Below are positions 1 through 8,526 of a DNA stretch of 64,000 nucleotides, piece by piece (position 1 is the stretch's first letter; each line of letters begins with the position of its first letter). The stretch is from Planctomycetota bacterium (lineage in GTDB: Bacteria; Planctomycetota; Planctomycetia; Gemmatales; Gemmataceae): contig JAIOPV010000039.1 in assembly GCA_021413735.1 (NCBI GenBank), positions 62,001-126,000 of the forward strand, written 5' to 3'. The notes beneath the pieces were generated by a model, which saw nothing but the letters and a program-made list of their open reading frames with translations, was not told the origin of the DNA and did not search any database. The translations under genes were made by a program, and so were the position numbers.

Positions 1-2
1 GT

Positions 3-83
3 CAGTCGAATCTGCTGCGGGGCGAGAATGGCATCGCGGCACTCACGTTCTGCGAGGTGCCGATCATCGCGCACAAGCCATAA
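3..83 (+). CDS. C-terminal fragment of an unidentified protein (partial)
   Basis: The first bases stay open in one plus-strand frame and end in TAA, giving 26 residues with a natural-looking tail (LRGENGIAALTFCEVPIIAHKP at the end of a longer protein cut by the window edge). It would converge on the next gene 23 bases away, normal spacing here. The fragment is too short to assign a family, and it could be chance. Confidence 0.35.
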   Translation, partial: QSNLLRGENGIAALTFCEVPIIAHKP

Positions 84-106
84 ATCCAAGCAAGATCGGG
101 GGGTGG

Positions 107-3100
107 TCACTTCTCCATCGTGTGGATGGTGTTGTGAATCACTCCCGAGATCGCTCGACCGTCAGCACCCTTCACGCGATACTTGATCTCCATGCCCCAG
201 GTCGGCGCAAGGTTCGGAAGGTCGAGGCGAACGGTCTTGCCATCCGAGGACACCGTCGCCTTGGACACAGTCAAAGATTTCTCGTCCTGGTGCTTCGACC
301 CATAGTTCTGGCTCCGCTTCAAGCTCCACACTTTGACCTCATAGTTCTTCACGTCGGCTGCATTCACAGCATCGAGAGCGTCCGAAAATGTGACCTCCAC
401 GCCGCCCGATTTCGCCTTCAGACCGATGGGTAAGTCCGCGGGTTTGCCGGTATATCGAACGCGATAGAAACCGCCGGGGACTAATTGGTTGCCAGCCCAC
501 GCAAACATGCCGCAGGTGTAGAGTGCGCCGTCTGTCGGGCTGAATCGGCCTCGCATGATGCCAGTCGGGAAGGGCGGCAACGGCAATGCGCACATCCCAC
601 CTTGAGACTGTCCGTTCACAGTCTCATGCGGCACAACGTAGATCTTCCCATGCCCGTAGGAGATGTTCAGTAGCGCCCCTTTGAGCGGTCCCCACTTCTC
701 GGATGTGACCCAGAGCAACTCCGCTGGCGAACGATCGAAGTCATTCGTGATCCAACACAGCGGTTGCTTCATCGCGGAATCCGAGGTGTCCGTGATATCC
801 GTGTAGCCCCACATATTGCCGTAGAATCCGCCCTTCTCGACAAGATTGATGCGGTTCTTCGGTGTCCAAAACCCTTCCTGATCCGTGACGAAGAACGTGC
901 CATCGGGGTTCAGGCACACGCCATTCGCGGCGCGAAAACCAGTCGCGAGAATCTCCGTCTTCGCGCCGTCTTTGCTGACCTTGAGGAGCGTGCCGTGATG
1001 TGGCACGAGGGCAGGCAGAGCGTGCCGACCGCTCTTCGCGTAGTAGAAATTTCCGTCGGCATCGGTCTGCAATCCCATCGCGAACTCATGGAAGTGTTCC
1101 GTCACTTGGTGGTCATTGTTGAAGCACTCGTAGAAGTCGGTTTCGCCGTCGCCATTGAGATCGTGCAGTTTCACGATCTGATCGCGACAACTGACGAACA
1201 CCGCACCATCGCGGAGTTTCAGCCCAAGCGGTTGGAACAACCCCGACGCGATCCGTTGCCAGGTGAGTCCAGTCGTGGGATTGTCGAGACCGCTCACGAG
1301 CCACACGTCGCCGTCCCAGGAACAGACCGCCATCCGCTTGCCGTCCGGGTAGAAGTCGAAACCCGTCAAGCGAAGTTGTGCATTCCACGGGTTCCTCACG
1401 GGAAGCGTGAATGTATCCACCGCGAATGGGCCGTCGTCCTTTCCAATGGTGACGGGTGCCGTCAGAATCTCGGGCCAGCGTTTCGGTCCACCACGAGTCA
1501 GTGACTCCAACGCACGCGGCGCCGGCGACTCCTTCGCGAACGCTTTCAGGGGTTCGATGTCGCCCTTCGCGAAGAGAACCTTCACGCGAGTTGGCGTCGC
1601 AGCGGCTGGAATTCGCAGCAACGTGAACCCATCGCGTTCCTCCAGTGACACCCGGTTGTCACCGATCACTGTGGCAGCGACACCAACCGGAGCTATTCGA
1701 GCGAGTAGATCGCGAGACGATTTCCCCACTTCGAGCGTGCGGGTGAACACGATATTGGAGGGAGCCTTGGGATCGACTTCCGCGCCGGCCACTTCCAGGA
1801 TGCCAGCATCGCCAACCGTGTACGAAACGATAGTCTGGTCGCCGAAGTGATAGATGCCGCGAAACTTCGCCCACTCCTTCGGAAGCGGACCATATGGACG
1901 TTTGTCGCGACCCAGCGGCCGCGGATCTTTGAAACTACCGGTTGTGGGTTCTGCCCAGCCTGGACCGACTGGATTCGCCAGGTGAACCTCACCGATGAGC
2001 TTCGGATGAACCTGATGCTGACCGTTGAAGTGGATGCCTTTCCAGTCGATGAACCCGTCGCCGCTCCACGCTGCCACAAACCGCATCGTGTCGTGGTCGA
2101 ACATCGCCCACCGCTTCCCGCGGGACACGCCACCACTGCCCGAATCCAACCGCACGGCGATCGCCTTGTACGCGATGTTCGGACCCGGCCCGCCAACCTC
2201 GTAGGTGTTCATCAGACTCGGGCCGTAGTCCATCGTCACCCACGGTTCGACGTTCACCGCGATCGGGCCAAACTCGTTCTTCTTCCCCGCTGGTAACTTC
2301 CCGAGATACGTGTCATCCACCTTGGCGAACTGGGTGGGGTTGTGGGGCTTCAGGTACGTTTCGCGGAGGTAGTGAATGAGGTCGTACTTTTGCCGAGGGA
2401 CCATCCACGTTTGCGGAGCCATCATGCCGTAACCGCGGGTGAGTGTCTGATACAGGCTGTAGGGGTCGCTGCCGTTTTTGAAGACGTGCGCCGCGAACTT
2501 CGGCGAAGTCGGCAGCGAGCCGGGCTGATCTTTCGTGCCGTGACAATTTGCGCATACTCGGGTGTAGATCGCTTCGCCGCGCCGCAGGGCTTTGTCGTCC
2601 CATGTCCGAATGAGCCCAGCGTGATCGATGTCCTTCTCATATTCCGGAATGACGAGCACCGTGACGGCGGGCCGCAGTTCCTTGGCACGCGCTGGGCCGC
2701 CCTCGGCGACCTCAATGAGATACTTCGCGAGATCGAGGAACTGCTGTCGATCCGAGAGCAGGTTGGCCAGTCCCTCAGGCATCAGCGACGTGGTGTTCGC
2801 TACTCGCTTCTCAATCTCGGTTTTCGGAATCGTGATTCGTTTACCGTTCGCGGAAGGGTCGATCAGCGTGATTGCGTCGGCTGTCTCGCTTGCGATCAGG
2901 CCGGTGAGGGTGCGTTCGTCCTTCGTCGTGACGACGACCGTTTCGTAGCCTTTCTTCAACACCTTCGACGGTAAAAGCACGGATTCGATGAGGTATTCCG
3001 CGGTCGCCGCCTTATCTGCCTTCGCGATGTCCGGGCCGAGCTGCGTGCCGGTTTCGCCGTCGTGGCACTTGGCACAACTGAGGAACGGCTGGAAGAACAG

Positions 3101-3262
3101 CACTGCGCCGCGTCCTGCATCGCCCCGTTCACGTGCGGCTTTGGCGAGTTCAGCGATGGACTCCTTTGCGAGTTGTTGCTGTAAACCAGCGGGCGGCTCG
3201 ACAGCGCAGGCTTCCCCCGAGAGCAAGAACAACAGACTCAGGGTTGGGTAGAACCGAAGCAT
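107..3262 (-). CDS. Secreted PVC-type heme protein / beta-propeller dehydrogenase-like (DUF6797-like)
   Basis: Large exported protein of about 1051 residues. After a signal peptide come two cytochrome c heme sites, CAKCH near residues 63-67 and CANCH near 237-241. A middle region (about 310-590) resembles DUF6797. A C-terminal region (about 610-940) with calcium-loop-like DLNGDGETDFYE and repeated strands looks like a glucose/sorbosone-dehydrogenase type propeller. Such proteins are abundant in Planctomycetes and Verrucomicrobia and probably move electrons in the periplasm; the substrate is unknown. I prefer ATG at 3262 over GTG at 3271 because AAGGTGA lies just upstream of the ATG. It stands alone, divergent from the kinase gene. 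The heme sites are clear; enzymatic activity is inferred. Confidence 0.82.
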   Translation of the reverse strand: MLRFYPTLSLLFLLSGEACAVEPPAGLQQQLAKESIAELAKAARERGDAGRGAVLFFQPFLSCAKCHDGETGTQLGPDIAKADKAATAEYLIESVLLPSKVLKKGYETVVVTTKDERTLTGLIASETADAITLIDPSANGKRITIPKTEIEKRVANTTSLMPEGLANLLSDRQQFLDLAKYLIEVAEGGPARAKELRPAVTVLVIPEYEKDIDHAGLIRTWDDKALRRGEAIYTRVCANCHGTKDQPGSLPTSPKFAAHVFKNGSDPYSLYQTLTRGYGMMAPQTWMVPRQKYDLIHYLRETYLKPHNPTQFAKVDDTYLGKLPAGKKNEFGPIAVNVEPWVTMDYGPSLMNTYEVGGPGPNIAYKAIAVRLDSGSGGVSRGKRWAMFDHDTMRFVAAWSGDGFIDWKGIHFNGQHQVHPKLIGEVHLANPVGPGWAEPTTGSFKDPRPLGRDKRPYGPLPKEWAKFRGIYHFGDQTIVSYTVGDAGILEVAGAEVDPKAPSNIVFTRTLEVGKSSRDLLARIAPVGVAATVIGDNRVSLEERDGFTLLRIPAAATPTRVKVLFAKGDIEPLKAFAKESPAPRALESLTRGGPKRWPEILTAPVTIGKDDGPFAVDTFTLPVRNPWNAQLRLTGFDFYPDGKRMAVCSWDGDVWLVSGLDNPTTGLTWQRIASGLFQPLGLKLRDGAVFVSCRDQIVKLHDLNGDGETDFYECFNNDHQVTEHFHEFAMGLQTDADGNFYYAKSGRHALPALVPHHGTLLKVSKDGAKTEILATGFRAANGVCLNPDGTFFVTDQEGFWTPKNRINLVEKGGFYGNMWGYTDITDTSDSAMKQPLCWITNDFDRSPAELLWVTSEKWGPLKGALLNISYGHGKIYVVPHETVNGQSQGGMCALPLPPFPTGIMRGRFSPTDGALYTCGMFAWAGNQLVPGGFYRVRYTGKPADLPIGLKAKSGGVEVTFSDALDAVNAADVKNYEVKVWSLKRSQNYGSKHQDEKSLTVSKATVSSDGKTVRLDLPNLAPTWGMEIKYRVKGADGRAISGVIHNTIHTMEK

Positions 3263-3430
3263 GGGAGTCACCTTCGATATCGGCCAGTGCGATGGAAAAC
3301 GGCGTTTCAGTGCGGGGGCATTGTGCGCGGGCAGGCAGAGACGCTTTTCAGGTTATCCGTTGTCTGCAATGATGTCTTGGTAGCGAGCGACTCACTGCTG
3401 TCAAATCGCGCATAGCCGTTGGTGGAGGCA

Positions 3431-3459
3431 TTGGCGTCTTGTGCCGCTTCGGTTATGAT
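3431..3459 (+). promoter_or_regulatory. Candidate sigma70-type promoter of the kinase/SIR2 unit
   Basis: TTGGCG, a 17-base spacer, then TATGAT. It lies 39 bases before the ATG at 3499. It overlaps the longer possible reading frame from 3439, which argues against that earlier start. Confidence 0.5.
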
Positions 3460-3498
3460 CGCGGCACGTATTTCCCGTGTGCCTCAATTGAACCGCAT

Positions 3499-6400
3499 AT
3501 GGCAACCGACAATCCGAACGCCGACAATGCCAGTCCGTATAACCCTGACCCAGTTACGTTGCCCGGCAATCCGTTGGTGACACATGGGGAAACCCAACCC
3601 GATCACCGCAAACTTCCACCTGAAGAGACGATCTCTCACGCGAATTTGCCCCACACGCCTCCTTCGGCCTCAGTCCACAACGGAACTATTGCGCAGACAC
3701 CGCACGAAGCCGTGCGTGCGGCCGAACTTTCACATCACCCGATCCAGCAACGTCCATTCCCAGACATCCTTGGATACGAGATCACAGAAGAACTCGGTCG
3801 TGGTGGGATGGGGATTGTTTACAAAGCTCGCCACATTCGGTTGAATCGACCGACCGCCATCAAGATGCTGCTTGGCGGACAGTACCTCGATGCACTCGCT
3901 CAGACGCGATTTTTACTGGAAGCGGAAGCAGTTGCGCAGATTCAACACCCACACGTCGTTCAGGTGTTCGAGTTTGGACAGCACGACGGACAGCCTTTCT
4001 TCGCGTTGGAGTATGTCAACGGCGTGACACTGGCCAAGAAACTCCAGACCGTTGGTCCCTTCGCCCCGCGAGTGGCGGCCAAGATGGTGGCCAAGCTCGC
4101 TGATGCGATTGCAGCAGCTCACGCCAAAGGGATCGTTCATCGTGATTTGAAGCCTGCAAACGTGCTGCTCGATGAAAATGACGAACCCAAGATTGTCGAC
4201 TTCGGACTCGCAAAAGTTGGCAAGTCCGACATGACCATCTCCGGCGCGATCATGGGGACGCCGAGTTACATGAGTCCGGAGCAAGCGGCAGGACGCACCA
4301 AGGAGGTTGGCACTCCCACAGATGTCTATGGCCTTGGGGTGATCCTGTACGAACTCCTGAGTGGTCGCGCCCCGTTCAAGGGCGACTCAGCCATGGACAC
4401 GATCCAAAAAGTCCTGACGTCGGAATTACCGCGGTTAACGGGTGTGGCACCGAACACTCCACGCGACCTGGAGACAATCTGTGTAAAGTGTCTGGAAAAA
4501 GATCCGAGCCAACGCTACCGCACGGCCTCTGAACTGTTGTTGGACTTGCAGCTCTATATCCAGGGTCGCCCGATCATGGCGCGTCCCATTGGACCATTGG
4601 AGCGATCGTGGAAGTGGGTGAAACGACGTCCAGGGCGGGCGGGGGTGGTTGCGGCTGCCGTTCTGGTGCTGCTCGGGGCAGTGGTTGCCGCGAATGAGGT
4701 TCAGAAGCAGCAGGAGAGCGAACGATACGCGGCTGAGAAGCAGCGAGCCGATGATCGGATTACCGCGGAGCAGAAACGTGCAACAGACCTCCGAGCAAGT
4801 CGTGCCACGTCATTGATTCAGGCTTTGACTACTGCGGACACAGAAGAGTTGCCGCGAATTATCGACGACCTCGCGGAGTTTCGTGATCTGACACGAACCC
4901 AGTTGGATGGACTCGCAAGCCAACCAATAACGACGAAGCCCGGACTTCACGGCAGGCTCGCACTCTTGCGAGAGGAGCCGCGGCAGGCGGTGGAGTTGGC
5001 TCAGTACATCCCGCTTTGCCAACCCAACGAACTGCTCACGATCCGTGAATTGCTGACACCGCGTTATGAGTCCGTTTCCCTTGGCCTGTGGACATTGCTA
5101 TACGACGAGACGGCTGGATCTGCGAAGCGAGTTCGGGCGGCGTGTGCGCTGGCTGGATGGTGTGCCGAGGATCAACGCTGGGCGAAAGTGGCTCCTCGAC
5201 TGTCTGCGGCTGTTGTTCACGCGGCTCCGAATGAGTTCGTCGTCTGGGCGGAGGCACTGAACCCGGTTCGCAAGCATCTCGTGCCTGCGTTGATGATCCG
5301 CTATCTCGAATCACGTTCAAAATGCAGCGGCGGGAAGTTGACGGTGTCGGAGTTGGTCGCTGAGGCGTCAGCGTTTGATTTGGCAGCCAATCTCTTAGCC
5401 AGATATACGGTGGACCGCCCGGTGGACCTCGCGGAACTGGCGATAGTGTTGGATGCCCGACACTACGGGATGATTGCAGAGACTGTCCAGAAGCAAAACC
5501 GGGATGCGGTCATTCCCGTGCTGAAGGCAGAACTGGCCAAACGGCCACCATCGACTTGGGTTCAAGAAGGAGAACCCTGTCCTGCGGTGGCATCAATCCT
5601 CGGTGCCTTCCCGATGGTGGATATCCTGTTTCGCTCGGACGCGGTGTACGACACACTTGCGAGGCGTCAGGCGAATGCAGCGGCCGTGCTGCTGACCTTG
5701 GGAGAAGGAAAGATCGTGTGGCCCCTGTTGGCGTTCCCGAAGAATGGGGATCCATCCGTGCGAAGTCACTTGATCGAACGAATCGCGGCGATCGGCGTCG
5801 ATCCACGAACTCTGATGAGCCGGTTTGAGGTCGAGACCGACGTTTCGGCCAAGCGTGCGATCTTGATCGCCCTCGGCGATTATTCACCTGGGCTAATTCC
5901 ACCTCCGGAGCGTGGACAGTTTGTGTCGCGGTTGTTGAACCTGTACAGGGAGCATCCTGATTCTGGGCTCCACTCTGCCATCGAGTGGCTGCTTCGGCAG
6001 AAGTGGGACACGGCTCAGGAGGTTGGTGACATTGATGTGGGACTGTCCAAGTTCGCAAAAGGGCGGATCCCAACGAACAAGGACTGGTTCGTGAACGGGG
6101 AGGGTCAAACATATGCTGTTGTCCGTGGTCCCGTGGAGTTCACGATGGGGTCGCCGGTGACTGAAGTTGGCCAATTTGTTGATGAGACCACCAACAAGAA
6201 ACGGATTAGCCGTTCATTCGCCATCGCCACCAAGGAGGTGACAATTGAGCAGTTCCTGCGGTTCCGCTCGGATCACGCCTGGGAAAAACGCTACAGTCCA
6301 GCTCCGGACACACCAGTCGTGAAAATGTCTTGGTATCAGGCAGCGGAATACTGCAATTGGCTGAGCGCAAAGGAAGGCATTCCTGAGGCTCAATGGCCTT

Positions 6401-6885
6401 ACGAGCCGAACAAGGATGGGCAGTATGCGGAGGGAATGCGGATGAAACCCGAACACCTGAAGTTGACTGGCTACCGTTTGCCGACAGAGGCAGAGTGGGA
6501 GTATTCGTGCAGGTCGGGAAGCTCAACAGCCCGTCACTACGGTCGCGGGGAAGCGTTGATGTCGCGATATGGTTGGTTCTCGCGAACATCGGACGACCGC
6601 ACCTGGCCCGTGGGTCAACTCCGCCCCAATGACCATGGACTGTTTGACACGTTGGGGAATGTAATTGAGTGGGTCGAGGATCCAGGGTTCGCTCCTTCGG
6701 GCCAGCTCGAGGACATGGAGAATCCAAGGTATTTGGTGATTAACGAGCAGTCCAATCGACTCCTTCGGGGTGGTTCCTTCATCTACCTCCCGGCCTATCT
6801 TAGATCCGGATTCCGGAAGTATTATCAGCCTGGCAATCGCATTTATGACCTCGGGTTCCGTCCTGCGAGAACCGTAAACGAGTAG
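3499..6885 (+). CDS. Membrane Ser/Thr protein kinase with C-terminal FGE-sulfatase-like domain
   Basis: About 1128 residues. A low-complexity N-terminus is followed by a complete Hanks kinase: glycine loop GRGGMG (100-105), AIKML, HRDLKPAN (214-221), DFG (234-236), GTPSYMSPEQA. One membrane helix follows near 380-400 (GVVAAAVLVLLGAVVAA), then a charged coiled coil (about 400-440), a long helical, perhaps repeat-type region (440-860), and an FGE-sulfatase/SUMF1-like domain (about 870-1125) with FTMGSP, RLPTEAEWEYSC, GNVIEWVED and LLRGGSF. The cysteines of true formylglycine-generating enzymes that follow RGGS are missing, so this domain should bind rather than oxidise. The kinase should be cytoplasmic and the FGE domain outside, a receptor-kinase plan. 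A macro-SIR2 gene follows 36 bases later, probably cotranscribed. Confidence 0.9.
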   Translation: MATDNPNADNASPYNPDPVTLPGNPLVTHGETQPDHRKLPPEETISHANLPHTPPSASVHNGTIAQTPHEAVRAAELSHHPIQQRPFPDILGYEITEELGRGGMGIVYKARHIRLNRPTAIKMLLGGQYLDALAQTRFLLEAEAVAQIQHPHVVQVFEFGQHDGQPFFALEYVNGVTLAKKLQTVGPFAPRVAAKMVAKLADAIAAAHAKGIVHRDLKPANVLLDENDEPKIVDFGLAKVGKSDMTISGAIMGTPSYMSPEQAAGRTKEVGTPTDVYGLGVILYELLSGRAPFKGDSAMDTIQKVLTSELPRLTGVAPNTPRDLETICVKCLEKDPSQRYRTASELLLDLQLYIQGRPIMARPIGPLERSWKWVKRRPGRAGVVAAAVLVLLGAVVAANEVQKQQESERYAAEKQRADDRITAEQKRATDLRASRATSLIQALTTADTEELPRIIDDLAEFRDLTRTQLDGLASQPITTKPGLHGRLALLREEPRQAVELAQYIPLCQPNELLTIRELLTPRYESVSLGLWTLLYDETAGSAKRVRAACALAGWCAEDQRWAKVAPRLSAAVVHAAPNEFVVWAEALNPVRKHLVPALMIRYLESRSKCSGGKLTVSELVAEASAFDLAANLLARYTVDRPVDLAELAIVLDARHYGMIAETVQKQNRDAVIPVLKAELAKRPPSTWVQEGEPCPAVASILGAFPMVDILFRSDAVYDTLARRQANAAAVLLTLGEGKIVWPLLAFPKNGDPSVRSHLIERIAAIGVDPRTLMSRFEVETDVSAKRAILIALGDYSPGLIPPPERGQFVSRLLNLYREHPDSGLHSAIEWLLRQKWDTAQEVGDIDVGLSKFAKGRIPTNKDWFVNGEGQTYAVVRGPVEFTMGSPVTEVGQFVDETTNKKRISRSFAIATKEVTIEQFLRFRSDHAWEKRYSPAPDTPVVKMSWYQAAEYCNWLSAKEGIPEAQWPYEPNKDGQYAEGMRMKPEHLKLTGYRLPTEAEWEYSCRSGSSTARHYGRGEALMSRYGWFSRTSDDRTWPVGQLRPNDHGLFDTLGNVIEWVEDPGFAPSGQLEDMENPRYLVINEQSNRLLRGGSFIYLPAYLRSGFRKYYQPGNRIYDLGFRPARTVNE

Positions 6886-6921
6886 GTCTGGGCGAGTGAG
6901 CCTGATAGTTTTGGAGATGCC

Positions 6922-8520
6922 ATGCCGGGCCACGTCTTTATCGTCCGCGGGGATTTGAGGAAACTCGCCTGTGATGCGTGGCTCATTCCGTGCAGTCGCA
7001 AGGCGCGACCCGGCAGCGAGTGGTTTCCATCCGGCTACGATGGTCCACGTCAAGGCACCACATTCGCTGACGCTGGACCGCGAGTCCAACCCCTCCTAGC
7101 ACCATCTCTAGGATGTCCACGACCCTGGCTGGGACTCATTGGCAAATGGGGTCAACCCGTGTCGTGGTACGTTGATGGAGCGTTGGAGTTCCTCGACGCT
7201 GCAGCGAGAGACATTTCAGCGTCGGGAGAATCACCACTGTTCCGTCGGGCGAGGTCTTTGCTTGCGGTGCCCATCGTTGGGACTGGTCGCGGAGGTGCTG
7301 CGGAACGGGCAGGAGAGGTTGTCCAGGAACTTCTCCCGCGACTTCGTGATTTCGCCACCCGGAAGTTCCCCGGTGGACGCGAGTTCGACGTTGTCTTGGT
7401 ATGCTTCGATGCTGCCAGTCACGCCGCAGCCCAGGCTGAGAGGGTCCGCCATGCAGACTGGCCCACCGACCTCACGGACGCTCTGAAGGCCGAAGCTCAG
7501 CGACTCGCAGATCATGCTCTTCGCGGAGAGCTTGCGTTGTTCCTGGGTGCTGGCGTGAGCATGGCGGCGGGGTTGCCGAGTTGGGGTGGGCTACTCGATG
7601 AACTGGCCGCCTGTGCGAAGATGACCAGCGATGAGAGGTTGGCACTGGCTGAGTTGCGGAATGCTCTGGATCAAGCGACACTCGTTGAGAGGCGACTCAA
7701 GCAACAAGGCGAATCAATTGGACAGGCTGTCGCCAAGATCCTCGGTACACGTCGGCACTATGCTCTGGCTCACGCGTTGTTGGCGGCACTCCCAACGCGA
7801 GAAGCGATCACCACGAACTACGACCAGTTGTTCGAGGATGCCTGGAACCTCTCAGATCCAGATGGACTCTCCATTCTGCCGGGTGCGATCAAGCCGGATG
7901 CTCGGCGATGGCTACTCAAGATGCACGGATGCTTGTCCGACGCAGATCGAGTTGTGTTGACAAGATCTAGCTACACCCGCTACGACGAACGCCTTCCCGC
8001 CCTGAGCGGGATGGTTCAGGCGTTCCTCGTGACGCGCCATGTGCTGTTCGTTGGGTTCTCGTTGAGTGATGACAACTTCCACCGGATCGTTGATGCGGTT
8101 CGGCGAATCCGTGCGGATGGACGACCCACGGGACACTTTGGTACAGCCATGTCACTTGGAGCAGGCGGGCTGTCCGAAGTATTGTGGGAAGGGGATGTGA
8201 AGCGAATCCGGATTGACGATCAACCAGAGTCGGTGCCTGGGTTCCCTGTTGCAGAGGCCGCACGCCGATTGGAAATCTTCCTGGATTATCTGGTGTCGCG
8301 GACGCGGGATGCCGGTCACTTACTGGTCGGTGACCGGTTCAACTCACTTCTGACCGCTGGTGAGCGAAGACTGCGGGATGCCCTGGTCACGTTTCTTGCC
8401 GACATCACAGGAGATCATGCTGCTGCGATTCGCGGGACGGTTGCCTGGCCCCAAGTCGAACGGCTCCTGCGAGGATTGGGATTCGAGCCGTCCGACCTGC
8501 CGGACATTGATGCGGACTGA
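6922..8520 (+). CDS. Macro-like domain fused to SIR2-like NADase domain
   Basis: 532 residues without signal peptide. Residues 4-160 look macro-domain-like: FIVRGDLRKLACDAWLIPC at the start and glycine loop VPIVGTGRGG (116-125). Residues 195-420 form a SIR2-like domain: FLGAGVS (207-213), TTNYD with N299, KMHG with H335, and LFVGFSLSDDNF. The Asn/His pair matches catalytic residues of bacterial SIR2 NADases. The zinc cysteines of sirtuin deacetylases are absent, so NAD+ cleavage is more likely than deacetylation. SIR2-like NADases are effectors in several anti-phage systems (Thoeris, DSR, SIR2-HerA). GGAG lies five bases before the ATG. It sits behind the kinase-FGE gene and ends six bases before a converging peptidase gene. 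The macro assignment is tentative. Confidence 0.8.
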   Translation: MPGHVFIVRGDLRKLACDAWLIPCSRKARPGSEWFPSGYDGPRQGTTFADAGPRVQPLLAPSLGCPRPWLGLIGKWGQPVSWYVDGALEFLDAAARDISASGESPLFRRARSLLAVPIVGTGRGGAAERAGEVVQELLPRLRDFATRKFPGGREFDVVLVCFDAASHAAAQAERVRHADWPTDLTDALKAEAQRLADHALRGELALFLGAGVSMAAGLPSWGGLLDELAACAKMTSDERLALAELRNALDQATLVERRLKQQGESIGQAVAKILGTRRHYALAHALLAALPTREAITTNYDQLFEDAWNLSDPDGLSILPGAIKPDARRWLLKMHGCLSDADRVVLTRSSYTRYDERLPALSGMVQAFLVTRHVLFVGFSLSDDNFHRIVDAVRRIRADGRPTGHFGTAMSLGAGGLSEVLWEGDVKRIRIDDQPESVPGFPVAEAARRLEIFLDYLVSRTRDAGHLLVGDRFNSLLTAGERRLRDALVTFLADITGDHAAAIRGTVAWPQVERLLRGLGFEPSDLPDIDAD

Positions 8521-8526
8521 AAAGAC

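Noticed and set aside
6922-8520. Sirtuin protein deacetylase
   Set aside because: No pair of zinc CxxC motifs, and the sequence around N299/H335 matches SIR2-like NADase families better.
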